Shown here piece after piece: positions 37,988 through 47,268 of a DNA stretch of 64,000 bases. Position numbers and translations under genes: made by a program. The DNA lies in the NCBI GenBank assembly GCA_039029315.1, contig JBCCGK010000007.1, positions 1-64,000 on the forward strand, given 5' to 3'. Each line of letters starts with the position of its first letter. Within the stretch, counting starts at the first letter, position 1. Source of the DNA: JBCCCJ01 sp039029315 (GTDB lineage Bacteria; Bacteroidota; Bacteroidia; J057). A model generated the notes under the pieces. The model was not told the origin of the DNA and ran no database searches. It saw only the letters and a program-made list of their open reading frames with translations.

Positions 37988-38100
37988 ATAGCCCGCTGTA
38001 GATACAGCGGGCTATCCATTTACTGCCCTGAGGTTACTTGCTTCACCCTTACGAGTTCCTGATCCGAAGACCAGATTTACGAAAGAGTGTTACACCTTGC
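37988..38100 (-). ncRNA. Candidate structured small RNA with its own terminator
   Basis: Read on the minus strand, ~38100 to 37988 contains an outer stem (cactc at ~38086-38090 / gggtg at ~38044-38048). Inside is a compact hairpin ctggtc-UUCG-gatcag (~38059-38074) with a C(UUCG)G tetraloop. A 13-bp terminator hairpin (37988-38000 / 38003-38015, 2-base loop) followed by ttttgttt ends the unit. The block lies in the 465-bp gap between tatA and the T9SS gene, which already has its own terminator at 38267-38304, so this second terminator needs another transcript. The 5' end is uncertain. It is not a tRNA, 4.5S RNA or tmRNA by the motifs I know. Confidence 0.45.
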
Positions 38101-38266
38101 TTGACAAATAACGCAAGGGAGGAAGCGTTTGGTATGTAGAAATGCCAGAATGAGAAAAAAAAATTATCGTTCAACAGACACAATAACACAATTCACTAAC
38201 AATCAATGATTTACAAGCAAGACATTTTCAAAAAAAAATTCCCTCGAATTCAAAATATTTACCCAA

Positions 38267-38304
38267 AAAATGCTCTCGTGACATAAAAAGAACGAGAGCA
38301 TTTT
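38267..38304 (-). terminator. Rho-independent terminator (bidirectional)
   Basis: Perfect 13-bp stem aaaatgctctcgt (38267-38279) / acgagagcatttt (38292-38304) with a 12-base loop. The minus-strand exit continues into T-rich sequence. It lies 33 bp after the stop of the T9SS gene. Confidence 0.85.
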
Positions 38305-38337
38305 CAATTTCATGGATGATTCCATTCCTGGTCAGGT

Positions 38338-39945
38338 TCAGTTTTTCACAAATTTCCCACTCCAGGATTGTTCTCCTTTTCGAACATCAATGAAATAAAT
38401 TCCGGCAGGCCAATCTTTCACCTCCCAACTAAGGAGCAGAGAATCTTTGGCAAAGGTTTCTTCAAGCACCTTGCCTTCTATATCATACAAGAGAATCTGG
38501 CAATGGCTTTCGGGTAGCTGAACAGAGACATGCGAGGTAGCCGGATTGGGGTATACCTCAATCATTCTATTCTGCTGCTCAGGTGTAAGGGCTGTGCTAC
38601 TACTCGCCTGATACAACTCACAGGTTTTGGGATTGGCCTCATAGAAAGTCCGAACGTCCCTCACCCGTCCTAGCATAACCGGAACACTCGACAGATGGTT
38701 CCCGCTAATGGCACGCCCAAATACCAAGGCTACATCCATACAAAATTCTTCCCCTGCTCCCAAAGTGAAAGGGCCTATGCTCCCTACGCCTCTCCGATCT
38801 GATCCAGTATGTTGCTCACTCACTTCGGACCATTGGGAGGTGTCCAGAACATTGCCAGGGAAGGCGTAGTTGATCGGAATTCCTCCCTGACTCCCGTCTC
38901 CTCCAACTGTCAAAAGGGTGGAGTCTTTCCAATAATTTCTCAAATATCCATAAAAGTCCGAGGCGGTAAATGGTCTGCCTGTGGGCGATTCGTTGAAATC
39001 ATAGGTTCGAAAATAGCTCATGGATTGATTGAGAAATGTGGCGCCAAAAGCCGGAGGCGTCGTCCCATATCCACCATAGGCTGTCAGGTGATCCAGAGAG
39101 TCTCCGTTGTAGACATAAAAAGTTTCTGAGGCAGTATCACATCCAATAAAATCATCATGCAAAGCTCCGAGCTCCAAATCCAACCATAATCCTGTCATGA
39201 GTTGATGGAAGTCCTCCTGAGATCGATTGACAATTCTATAGGATAGGAAAATGGTTTGATCCAGAGGAGAAGAAGCAGGCCGATCAAAGGCATAAGCCAT
39301 GAGATGGATATCTACCCCCAGTGCCTGTCCTCCACTTTCTGCATGTATAGCCGCTTTGTCATTGCTGATCATATACAATACCTGATCTCCATGAAACAAG
39401 GGATATTCTCCGGAATCCGGCTCATAAATCTGATTGTTATTCAAATCTTCAAAAGGAGCGAGTAAAAAGGGTTCTCCATTGGTGGTATCTCCATTTCCAG
39501 GCCAATCTTTGAGGTCTGCTGGAGCGGAGTATCCCGGCATACCTGCCGAGATCTGATGGGCAGCCACATCATTTTCATTGACCTTCCAGACGCGACTATA
39601 GCGGGCGAAGTAGGCACTGTCATAGGTATCAGCCACCGGACCAGACCAATAGTCACCTCCTGACTCTTTGTAGGTTTGTGCCGCCATTCGCAATTGCCCA
39701 CTTCCATCCAAGCCTCCTATCCAGAGGTTTCCGGCAAACAAGGCATGGGTTCCGCCTCCTTTGGGGACTTCGTAGCGAGGATTGCCGATCAGATCCCAGG
39801 AAATATCTCCTCCAGAATTAAAGGCAGCACTCAGGTCATTGACATCAAGGAAGGCAGAGTCTATCTCATAGGCGGGAAGTTGAGCGAACAGAACTGTTGA
39901 ATAGATAAGACCCACAAGGGTCCACAGCATAGAACATGGTTTCAT
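38338..39945 (-). CDS. T9SS-sorted secreted protein, unknown function
   Basis: A 535-residue protein with signal peptide (to ~22, VLFAQ) and a C-terminal T9SS type A sorting domain (EVYPNPATSHVSVQL ... WPAGIYFIDV). The body has short phrases typical of a Bacteroidota secreted family without assigned function: LDVNDLSAAFNSGGDISWD, HALFAGNLWIGGLD, PFEDLNNNQIYEPDSGEYP, and SYRIVNRSQEDF. The DLNNNQIYEPDSG motif resembles a calcium-binding dockerin/EF-like loop. No catalytic motif was seen. It is a single gene with a strong terminator. Confidence 0.8.
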   Translation of the reverse strand: MKPCSMLWTLVGLIYSTVLFAQLPAYEIDSAFLDVNDLSAAFNSGGDISWDLIGNPRYEVPKGGGTHALFAGNLWIGGLDGSGQLRMAAQTYKESGGDYWSGPVADTYDSAYFARYSRVWKVNENDVAAHQISAGMPGYSAPADLKDWPGNGDTTNGEPFLLAPFEDLNNNQIYEPDSGEYPLFHGDQVLYMISNDKAAIHAESGGQALGVDIHLMAYAFDRPASSPLDQTIFLSYRIVNRSQEDFHQLMTGLWLDLELGALHDDFIGCDTASETFYVYNGDSLDHLTAYGGYGTTPPAFGATFLNQSMSYFRTYDFNESPTGRPFTASDFYGYLRNYWKDSTLLTVGGDGSQGGIPINYAFPGNVLDTSQWSEVSEQHTGSDRRGVGSIGPFTLGAGEEFCMDVALVFGRAISGNHLSSVPVMLGRVRDVRTFYEANPKTCELYQASSSTALTPEQQNRMIEVYPNPATSHVSVQLPESHCQILLYDIEGKVLEETFAKDSLLLSWEVKDWPAGIYFIDVRKGEQSWSGKFVKN

Positions 39946-40069
39946 GATTGTGCAATGTTGATGGTTCAGAAATGTTTTTGGGAATCAGTCTATACAAATC
40001 TTAGGATTCGGCTGGATAGGTCCGAATACAAAGAGTTGAGCAGATTTCACAGAAAAACGGACCGAATGG

Positions 40070-40564
40070 CTATAGTTTTTTTAGCATAATGCAGGAGAAT
40101 CCATCTTTTTTCACCTCTACAAACCCATGACGCTGGTACAATCGAAGCGCGGGATTTCGTGTATCTGCGCTGAGAGAAACTTGATGTATGCCTTGAGCAA
40201 GCAGACTTGTCATGATGTTGATCAACAATTGGGTTCCGATTCCTTGTCCACGATAAGGTTTCTGAATGGCGATTCCTAATTCCGGGATTTCCGGGGCGAC
40301 AAAGCCATATCCCTTGTTGGCTTCGGTAAATGTTCGGCACCATACTGCTCCGACGGGCACTGATCCTTGTTCCGCTATCAGGCCCAGGTCTTCTGCCTTC
40401 CCCCATCCCAGATAGTACTTTGCCAGATCGGGTCGCTCTATCACCTCTAGTGGGAATGCTCCCTCTCCTGGAGGAACAAACAAAGATTCATAAAACATCT
40501 CTTTCAAAAACCAAAGATCTGATGAAATCAATGGCCGAAATTCTGTCTCTATACTTTTGTTCAT
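40070..40564 (-). CDS. GNAT family N-acetyltransferase
   Basis: A 164-residue acetyltransferase. The ATG ending at 40564 is preferred because it overlaps the stop of the upstream DinB gene as ATGA, implying translational coupling. The acetyl-CoA binding loop is KPYRGQGIGTQLL (the R/QxxGxG/A motif), followed by the typical C-terminal NPALRLYQRHGFVEV. The acceptor substrate is unknown. Confidence 0.9.
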   Translation of the reverse strand: MNKSIETEFRPLISSDLWFLKEMFYESLFVPPGEGAFPLEVIERPDLAKYYLGWGKAEDLGLIAEQGSVPVGAVWCRTFTEANKGYGFVAPEIPELGIAIQKPYRGQGIGTQLLINIMTSLLAQGIHQVSLSADTRNPALRLYQRHGFVEVKKDGFSCIMLKKL

Positions 40565-41025
40565 GAAGTATGTATCAACCAAAAAATGGAATAAAAATGA
40601 TGAGACTCATGGAGAACAAAGAATCTGAGCCATTCATGTAAAGGCAGGCGTCCCAACTTTGGATGTGAACCGCTGCGCTGCCAATCTTCTTCTGACAATT
40701 CTCCCAATTTCTCAATCAGTGCTACCCTCTGTTGCAATAGATCGATCCGAATTAACTCCCAATCCTTGTTGCACCAGAGAGAAAATCCAGGATCATCCTC
40801 CGCTCGATACCTCGCAAAAGCAGGTGAATCCTCTGTCAAGATCCGCATGCATCGTTCTTGAAAGATTTCCTGATATCTTCCCAAATGTGCGACATGTTCA
40901 TGAATAGACCATTTGCCTGAAAGCGGTCTTTGTCCAAGCTCACTCACATTCTTTCCTTGCAGCAGTGGGTCAAGTTCATGATGCTGCTTGGCAAATTGAT
41001 GAAATAAAAAGAGAAACTTCGGCAT
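40561..41025 (-). CDS. DinB-like four-helix metalloprotein
   Basis: A 154-residue DinB/YfiT-like protein. The three His ligands typical of the fold are visible: His in HEHVAHLGRY and the HESHH segment near the C-terminus. KWSIHEHVAHL is a characteristic early helix. The family includes bacillithiol-type S-transferases, but many members are of unknown role. It is coupled to the downstream GNAT gene by an ATGA overlap. Confidence 0.85.
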   Translation of the reverse strand: MPKFLFLFHQFAKQHHELDPLLQGKNVSELGQRPLSGKWSIHEHVAHLGRYQEIFQERCMRILTEDSPAFARYRAEDDPGFSLWCNKDWELIRIDLLQQRVALIEKLGELSEEDWQRSGSHPKLGRLPLHEWLRFFVLHESHHFYSIFWLIHTS

Positions 41026-41088
41026 AGGATGAGAGGATTCAAGGCATAATTCTTCCTCTTCACAGGTCTACCGATTTGTTGTTCTTTC

Positions 41089-41400
41089 CTATTCCCCTTC
41101 CCCTACCGGTTCCTGCGAAGTCCCTAAAAAGGCATTTTTTAGGCGATCCTGCCATTCCAAAAAGATCGGCTTTTCATTTCGAAGCATATCTATGACGGAA
41201 TGAACCAGGCCAGAGGGCATGGACATTCGAATAAAATCCTGATTGGTATCTTCAGGAAGTGGATCTATGCCATCAAGGAAGTCAATGGCTCCGACCATAC
41301 GATTGCTGTCGTCGAACAAGTGGATTTGTGCGCGAATCCCTTCACCAGAGCCTTCAGGTCCTCCATGAAAGCGAATGGCATAATGTTTAATCTCAGGCAT
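41089..41400 (-). CDS. Small hypothetical protein
   Basis: A 103-residue cytoplasmic protein starting MPEIKHYAIRFHGG. I do not recognise a domain. It has an alternating beta-like first half (AIRFHGG, IRAQIHLFD, MVGAIDFLDG) and a helical C-terminus (LVHSVIDMLRNEKPIFLEWQDRLKNAF). It is 63 bp upstream of the DinB gene on the same strand and divergent from the NACHT gene, with 116 bp between the starts. Confidence 0.6.
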   Translation of the reverse strand: MPEIKHYAIRFHGGPEGSGEGIRAQIHLFDDSNRMVGAIDFLDGIDPLPEDTNQDFIRMSMPSGLVHSVIDMLRNEKPIFLEWQDRLKNAFLGTSQEPVGEGE

Positions 41401-41516
41401 AAGGTGAATTAACACGATTTTTTTTTCTAATCAAAAAATCAGCGATATTACCCTTAGCTTGATGCTTTCCCACTTCAGACCGTCCCCTTTACCAACCTTT
41501 TTTACTTCTGACTTCC

Positions 41517-44500
41517 GTGGCTCAACCCATTCAAATTTTATTTCTCGCAACCCAAACCTCTCATGGACCCTCTGGCCATCAAGGGCGAGTTATTCGGGAA
41601 ATTGAAGATTCTATTTCGCGATCCGAAAAAAGCAAGCAACTCACATTTACGTCTTCATGGGTTTCTGACTTTCAAGACATTACCAGAGCACTCTTACAGA
41701 ACACCCCGGATATCGTGCATTTTTCTACTGGCCAGTGTTCCGAGACAGCACTCTTGATGTTGAATCAGCAAGGACAAGAAAAACATATTGAGATCGAAGG
41801 CTTGTGTGAATTGTTTCAGAGTATCACCCACAAACCCACCTGTGTATTATTTGATGTAAGCAATTCTCTTTCGCTTGCCAAAAGAATTGCACAGGATGGT
41901 CTCTTCAGTGTTGGGATGGATGGAACAATCAGCAGTGATGGAGCCAAATCATTTGGTCAAGGGTTCTATGAATATCTTGGCGAACACGCGTTTCTGGATA
42001 TTCAGGGAGCATTTGATCAAGGCAAAACATATATGTGGTCTTTGCCAGGTAAGGAGAAAGATGTTCCTGTTCTCTTTCGCGATCCCTTGTTGGATCATGT
42101 CGATCAGTTAATGGAACAGATTCGACAAGATGTACATGACAGTTGTTTGATTCCTCATTTGCTTCAGCACAGTCTGATTGAGCATCCCGAAGCAGTTCAC
42201 ACTCTGGAGGAAGGCTTATTGGTGAATGTGGACTTTTCAGATCTGGATCAAGCCTTCGACCAAAATCAACATCGCCTCCTGATTTTGGGAGAGGCTGGTT
42301 CTGGCAAAACAATCGTCCTGAAAGATTTTGTCAGAAAGAAGGCCAGAGCATGGCTAAAAAACACAGAAGGCTTATTTCCCATTTGGCTTCCATTGGGAGA
42401 GTGGAAACCTAGCATGCCTTTGTACGAATGGATACAAGCGCAAAGCGGATTCAACAACAGGCGATTCCGACAATTGTGGGACGCTAGAGAATTGTTGTTG
42501 ATTCTGGATAGTCTGGATGAACTTCCGACACATATTCCGGTAAAGGATTCCAGCTCACTGGAACGAAGCAACTATCAGCTCGCTTTTGTCGAAGCCTGGA
42601 ATCAAGATCCTTTTTTGGCTGAAATCCCGTGCATTATTTCTTCCAGAATCACAGATTATGAGTTGCTGACAGAGAAATATCAAAAAAATCTGATTCATCT
42701 ATCCGGGGCCGTAACGCTGGAACCCTTGCGAGAATCGGCGATTGAGGCATACTTACAGCAGGCCCAAATAGATGGAGGGAGCAAACTCATGCAGGCCTTG
42801 AAAGGAGACAGCAAATTGCTCGATCTTGTCAGAAGGCCAATATTTCTGGAGATTGTTTGCGATGCGTATCACGATTATGATTTGATGCACTCCGTCTCCG
42901 ATAATGATCGGGATCTACGGATTGCTGTCATCAATCGCTATCTGGAAAAAAACTATTTGGCACTTACCCATCGGCCCATCGGCCTGGAAACCTTGACCAA
43001 GGCAATGGGCCAGGCCATCTTTGCTTTAATGGCTGATTTTCATTCCGAGGATAGTTACCTCCCCCTCTCTCTCATCACAGAACAGATTGCAGTCAAAAAT
43101 CAAGTCCCTGCCTATATTGAGATGGCGAAGGAATTGCATCTGATTGATCCACTTCCTCACACCTCAGAACTTTTCCGGTTTCGTCATTTGCTGATGCGGG
43201 ATTATCTGGTCATTGGCTTTGCGATAGATGCCTTGAAGGCAATAGATCCTCAACATCGGATCAAAGGGATCGTCATTCTTGGAAAACTCGGGAATGTGCA
43301 TGTCATGGATGATCTCAGTCCACTTAGAAATGATCCTCATGAGGAAGTTCGATATGAATTGGCTTTTACCCTTGGACGAATCAGGACCCCACAAGCCAAG
43401 TTGATTTTGAAAGGCTATCTGCAAGATGAACATCCAGACGTGCGGATGGCCGCCGTCCGATCACTCTCTCGCTATGGCGATCCTGGTATACTCGATACAC
43501 TGACACGCCTCATCCGGGACCAACATCAGGACCGATTTGTCCGAACAGAGGCCATCAAAGCTGCCCTGGACCTTAGCAAACAGCTTCCCCCTGAAGAGCA
43601 GGCAACCCTCGAAACGCTCAGAGACATCTTGTATCTCCTCACCGACCGAGACAAGATTTATGAAATCCGGGAGGCATGCAAAGAAGCCCTTGAGAAGTTG
43701 GGTTCTCCCAAACATCTTCCTCCCAGTCATTTTTTGTATGACCAACTCCGCTCTCAGGAATACAAGAACTATCCGGATGAACTGGCTCAACTGTGGGTCA
43801 TGGCTGTTCATCTGCTGACCTCATTTGGGTTTGATTATGAGGAAATATCTCAGCGTCCCTATCTGCCGATTTCCACCAAAGAAATCGGGGACTTGCTGAT
43901 CAATAGTCTGATTCAAGCCCTGGACCATCCTACAGCTCCTATGGCCCGACAATTGGCAGCCAAAGCCTTGGGAAAACTAGGGGTAGAAAAAGCCGTGGAT
44001 GCCTTGAACGAACGAATGCGAAAGGATGAATTCAGTTTCGTCCGAATTGAAGCACAGTCTGCGCTGAAATACATTTATCTATATCCCGGCGTATCCACAC
44101 AAACAAGAGTCCGAATCTATCAGTATATGGCTGCCGCAGATCTCGCAAATGAAATTACCGAGATGAAGGTGGCATATACCCCGGATACGGATTCCTTACA
44201 AGAAAACATTCGCATCTTCAAGGACGATTCCCAAAATGACTACGAGCGGTTTCGGGCTGCAATCAAAATTGCAGATCTTGCCAGAGCTGTTGATACCAGA
44301 AGTGCAATCAAAGTCCTCGCCTATGCTTTGAATGACCTGAATCCAAATGTGGCTGCCGCTGCGGCAATTTCACTGGGAAAAATCGGAATCATCGATGAGT
44401 CCCAAAAGGAGAATGTGATCAATCGGCTGCTTCAAAACCTTGACAATGAAGACCATGTGGTGCGGGCACAGGTATGTGTTGCCTTGGCTAAACTGTCGAC

Positions 44501-44681
44501 CGAAGACAGTTATAATTTTGATACCATCGTCGAAAAACTGCTTGATTTATGGAGAAATGATCCTATTTCAGATGTCAGAATGCGTGCGGAGGAGGGCATT
44601 CTCCATATTTATACCCGCACACAGCATCCCAAAGCATTTCAGGCCCTACGGAGACTGGGGAAACTGCCACAGAATGAGTGA
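41517..44681 (+). CDS. STAND NTPase: degenerate CHAT-like head, NACHT, HEAT repeats
   Basis: A 1054-residue protein with a GTG start. Residues ~1-190 have the layout of a CHAT-like caspase domain (IQILFLATQT; DIVHFSTGQ at ~65-73; TCVLFDVSNS at ~109-117; SVGMDGTIS; FGQGFYEYLGE). The His and Cys expected in HFSGHG and NAC-type motifs are replaced (Gly72/Gln73 and Ser115). The NACHT ATPase (~250-430) has Walker A GEAGSGKT with Lys264 and Walker B LLLILDSLDE with Asp331. A helical/winged-helix region (~440-590) follows, then HEAT-like repeats to the C-terminus (VRYELAFTLGRI, VRMAAVRSLSRYG, AARQLAAKALGKL-type helices). NACHT-STAND proteins oligomerise on ligand sensing by the C-terminal repeats, and several bacterial ones are antiphage. 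A role in defence or signalling is inference. Confidence 0.85.
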   Translation: MAQPIQILFLATQTSHGPSGHQGRVIREIEDSISRSEKSKQLTFTSSWVSDFQDITRALLQNTPDIVHFSTGQCSETALLMLNQQGQEKHIEIEGLCELFQSITHKPTCVLFDVSNSLSLAKRIAQDGLFSVGMDGTISSDGAKSFGQGFYEYLGEHAFLDIQGAFDQGKTYMWSLPGKEKDVPVLFRDPLLDHVDQLMEQIRQDVHDSCLIPHLLQHSLIEHPEAVHTLEEGLLVNVDFSDLDQAFDQNQHRLLILGEAGSGKTIVLKDFVRKKARAWLKNTEGLFPIWLPLGEWKPSMPLYEWIQAQSGFNNRRFRQLWDARELLLILDSLDELPTHIPVKDSSSLERSNYQLAFVEAWNQDPFLAEIPCIISSRITDYELLTEKYQKNLIHLSGAVTLEPLRESAIEAYLQQAQIDGGSKLMQALKGDSKLLDLVRRPIFLEIVCDAYHDYDLMHSVSDNDRDLRIAVINRYLEKNYLALTHRPIGLETLTKAMGQAIFALMADFHSEDSYLPLSLITEQIAVKNQVPAYIEMAKELHLIDPLPHTSELFRFRHLLMRDYLVIGFAIDALKAIDPQHRIKGIVILGKLGNVHVMDDLSPLRNDPHEEVRYELAFTLGRIRTPQAKLILKGYLQDEHPDVRMAAVRSLSRYGDPGILDTLTRLIRDQHQDRFVRTEAIKAALDLSKQLPPEEQATLETLRDILYLLTDRDKIYEIREACKEALEKLGSPKHLPPSHFLYDQLRSQEYKNYPDELAQLWVMAVHLLTSFGFDYEEISQRPYLPISTKEIGDLLINSLIQALDHPTAPMARQLAAKALGKLGVEKAVDALNERMRKDEFSFVRIEAQSALKYIYLYPGVSTQTRVRIYQYMAAADLANEITEMKVAYTPDTDSLQENIRIFKDDSQNDYERFRAAIKIADLARAVDTRSAIKVLAYALNDLNPNVAAAAAISLGKIGIIDESQKENVINRLLQNLDNEDHVVRAQVCVALAKLSTEDSYNFDTIVEKLLDLWRNDPISDVRMRAEEGILHIYTRTQHPKAFQALRRLGKLPQNE

Positions 44682-44965
44682 AAGTCTGTTGGATTAAATC
44701 ATTTTGGACGTATAGGTACAACATCTTTCTAAATAAGCACTCCTCTACGTTTGTAGATGGACACAATTACATTATAAAACTTCTTTCCTCCCCCACCCCC
44801 TCTGCGATTGAGAGATCTGTGGGCTGATGTTTCCCGCTGGCGGGAGAGCGAGAGGGAGGAAGATGATTGCCAAATATAAATTTGTCCAACTGCGTATAAG
44901 CAAGTATATATCTAGTCGATTGAATCACTTGATCGCCTCTCTGTCGTTCCCAACGCCTCAGTTTC

Positions 44966-45592
44966 ATGAATTTTTTCCAGCGTTTCTTTCAACTCTTTCC
45001 CGCATTCAGTTCCAATTCCAGGCCTCGTGCATCGCCAGAACTGATCTGTGGGATTGGAGAATCTCGCATCCTGGAACATGGTATCAGCATTAACAATTAT
45101 CCTTTTGAACCCTCAGTTGTGTATCCCAATAGATTCCTTGCCCCACATGAGATTCATTCTGTCTGTTGGGAGGCCTATCCTCCTATGATCAGGATTGCAG
45201 ATGAAGTGATTTTTCTTCATCGGAACCAAAAGGACTCACTCCAGCAGTTTGCGAATGCACATGCGCTCCCCACCTTCAAGCCAACATATAATTGGAACCG
45301 CTTATTGGAACCTTTCCTTGATACAGTCATTACTGAGCAGATGGATCTTCGCTTGACAACTTTTCTGATGAAGCATGGAATTTTCCAGTCAGAAATCGAT
45401 CAGATCAGAAAAGAAGTTGGGCCGGCCATGTATGCCTATAATTTTGACAGCATGTTATGGGAGTGGGCTGATCTTGGGCTGCCCGATGTACTGTCTGCCA
45501 TGCGTTACACACTCAAAGAAGCAGATTTTGCTGTATTTTTTGCCAAATCTATGGAACTTGAATTGAGAACCGGTAGTAGTTCAATAACTTGA
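44966..45592 (+). CDS. Hypothetical protein downstream of the NACHT gene
   Basis: A 208-residue cytoplasmic protein of no family I recognise. A mostly beta N-terminal half (LICGIGESRILEHGISI, VVYPNRFLAPHEIHSVCWE, IRIADEVIFLHRN) is followed by a helical C-terminal half (LEPFLDTVITEQMDLRLTTFLMKHGI and LPDVLSAMRYTLKEADFAVFFAKSMEL). It sits 284 bp after the NACHT gene on the same strand. The gap contains a short hairpin (tcccgc-tg-gcggga, 44832-44845) in purine-rich surroundings. Confidence 0.6.
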   Translation: MNFFQRFFQLFPAFSSNSRPRASPELICGIGESRILEHGISINNYPFEPSVVYPNRFLAPHEIHSVCWEAYPPMIRIADEVIFLHRNQKDSLQQFANAHALPTFKPTYNWNRLLEPFLDTVITEQMDLRLTTFLMKHGIFQSEIDQIRKEVGPAMYAYNFDSMLWEWADLGLPDVLSAMRYTLKEADFAVFFAKSMELELRTGSSSIT

Positions 45593-45734
45593 GTACTGAA
45601 CAATCGGACTGCCTATTTACGCCCACTTGCTATCTGGCAATGCGGTGTTGCGACAGGAGAGAGTGAGTTGTGGAGTAGCTGTCAGATCGCGATGAATCTG
45701 TAGGAACAAGTTGCCATTATCTTTCCTCCAAGCA

Positions 45735-46634
45735 ATGATTCGCACTCCCCCAACAAAAGTATCTCCTGATATTCACCCTCTGTTCCCAACTCATATGCAA
45801 CCCAAACGGCATTTCTCATCCAGGCTTCCTTTTTCTCTCCCCGTCCATCTCTATCTGATTGGGGGATTTGTTTTGTTGAACGCTGGGGTAGGCATCCTCT
45901 TTCACAGCAGTCTTCACCTCATCTGTTTGTCGGAATTTTTGGTCCTGGGAATCAGCAGTTTTCTTTTTTGGAGTGTGAATGCCAGACTGATCAAACAAGC
46001 AGCCTTGAAGTGGAATTATTTAGAGCGGAATCATCACTTATGGACACATGGAGGGCTTGGATTTTCTGTTTCTTTGCTCAATATCCTGCTTGGTCAGGGA
46101 TTGATCATCTTTTGTATGGTGTATCTGTATCGCTGTCCTATCTCTCCGAGTTTTGACTGGGTGAATGCCTTGTTGACAAACAATGTCGGAATCAATTTGC
46201 TATGCTATTTCGCTTTGTCTTCTTATTTTTTGCACAGGGATCTGCCCACTAAGGCTCCACCTTCAAGTCCTCAGGCAACAGGCACTCTTCCTTCGGATTC
46301 CTTTGTGCTATTCTCACATGGCCGCCAACAACTCATCTGGTTCAAAGAGGTCCGGTATATTCAAACCTCCAATAACTGCATTGTCATTCATACCTCCACC
46401 CAAAAGCATGTCACCTACCAAAGTCTAAAACAGTTTTTGCTCAAACATCCCTATCCGTTCTTCCAGCGAACTCACCGATCTTTTGCAGTCAATACACAGT
46501 GGATCAATAGCATTCAAAAAAACAAAAATGGAGATGGCTGGATTCATTTGAAAGGTGGAAATCGAATCAAACTAAGCAGAAACTATCCTATTACCCTTTC
46601 ATCTCCCTCCACTTACCATATCAAACTTGATTGA
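45735..46634 (+). CDS. Membrane-bound LytTR-type transcription regulator
   Basis: About 299 residues. The ATG at 45735 is used; an ATG at 45795 is also possible. Four TM segments (~40-60, 62-80, 110-130, 150-170) precede a C-terminal LytTR DNA-binding domain (~195-295). That domain shows LIWFKEVRYIQTSNNCIVIHT, TYQSLKQFLLKHPYPFFQRTHRSFAVNTQWI and the final GNRIKLSRNY, the standard AlgR/AgrA/LytR pattern. There is no receiver domain, so control probably comes through the membrane part. No partner kinase is adjacent. Confidence 0.88.
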   Translation: MIRTPPTKVSPDIHPLFPTHMQPKRHFSSRLPFSLPVHLYLIGGFVLLNAGVGILFHSSLHLICLSEFLVLGISSFLFWSVNARLIKQAALKWNYLERNHHLWTHGGLGFSVSLLNILLGQGLIIFCMVYLYRCPISPSFDWVNALLTNNVGINLLCYFALSSYFLHRDLPTKAPPSSPQATGTLPSDSFVLFSHGRQQLIWFKEVRYIQTSNNCIVIHTSTQKHVTYQSLKQFLLKHPYPFFQRTHRSFAVNTQWINSIQKNKNGDGWIHLKGGNRIKLSRNYPITLSSPSTYHIKLD

Positions 46635-46673
46635 TCCCAGTCCACGCCAGTATCATTGTGAAAAACTATCGCA

Positions 46674-47120
46674 ATGAAAACAATCTTTCTTTTTCTTCCA
46701 CTTGTGTTCCTCCTGAGTTGTCGTTCCAGCTCTCCTTTTCAGGCAAGTAAGTCAGACATTCGCTTTCTCCATACGCTCAAGGAATATGAATGGCCAAAAG
46801 CTTATCGAGAGCAAGACACCCTATTACTTGACAGAATCCTGGGTGAAGATTTTCAATTGGTGGATGCTAACGGACTCTGGACCACCAAGCAAGACGAAAT
46901 CAGTTGGATCAAATCCCATGCTATCACTCCAGATTCATTTTATTACGAGATCAAGCGGCTGGATTTTTTGGAAAATGGGACTGTCATCCTTGCCGGAACA
47001 GGGCATAGCTTTCAGGATTCGGTCGAAACCGTTTACCAATCCAGCAATGTTCTGATCAAGCGAGATGGCGTCTGGAAGGCGGTCTTGTCTCATGTGTCGG
47101 GAGTAACGGATCAAGAATAG
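46674..47120 (+). CDS. DUF4440/NTF2-like lipoprotein
   Basis: A 148-residue protein with lipoprotein signal MKTIFLFLPLVFLLSC. The rest fits an NTF2-like cone fold of the DUF4440 type: AYREQDTLLLDRILGEDFQLVDANG, the GLWTTKQDEISWIKS motif, and the final strands NGTVILAGTGHS and GVWKAVLSHVSGV. Such proteins are small ligand-binding or enzyme scaffolds; function unassigned. Confidence 0.8.
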   Translation: MKTIFLFLPLVFLLSCRSSSPFQASKSDIRFLHTLKEYEWPKAYREQDTLLLDRILGEDFQLVDANGLWTTKQDEISWIKSHAITPDSFYYEIKRLDFLENGTVILAGTGHSFQDSVETVYQSSNVLIKRDGVWKAVLSHVSGVTDQE

Positions 47121-47268
47121 GTGTAAAAAATCTTCCTTTTTGATTCGACGAGGACATGCAAGGAATCCAATGACTCCCTTTTCAAAGTCAATAATTATGT
47201 TGATATTATTCCTACTTTCCCAGGAGAAGAGGTTGTATTTTTTCTCAACACAATAATCATTCAATTCC

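Noticed and set aside
37988..38015. The hairpin as a simple terminator of the T9SS gene at 38338-39945
   Set aside because: That gene already has a perfect terminator at 38267-38304; a second one 250 bp later with a structured segment before it fits a separate RNA better.
41929..42312. A 127-codon minus-strand frame inside the NACHT gene
   Set aside because: Shadow of the coding strand spanning the Walker A region; no independent support.
44820..44865. Short hairpin and purine-rich stretch after the NACHT gene as a terminator or mobile-element end
   Set aside because: The stem is only 6 bp, there is no T tract, and no matching partner repeat was found in the window.
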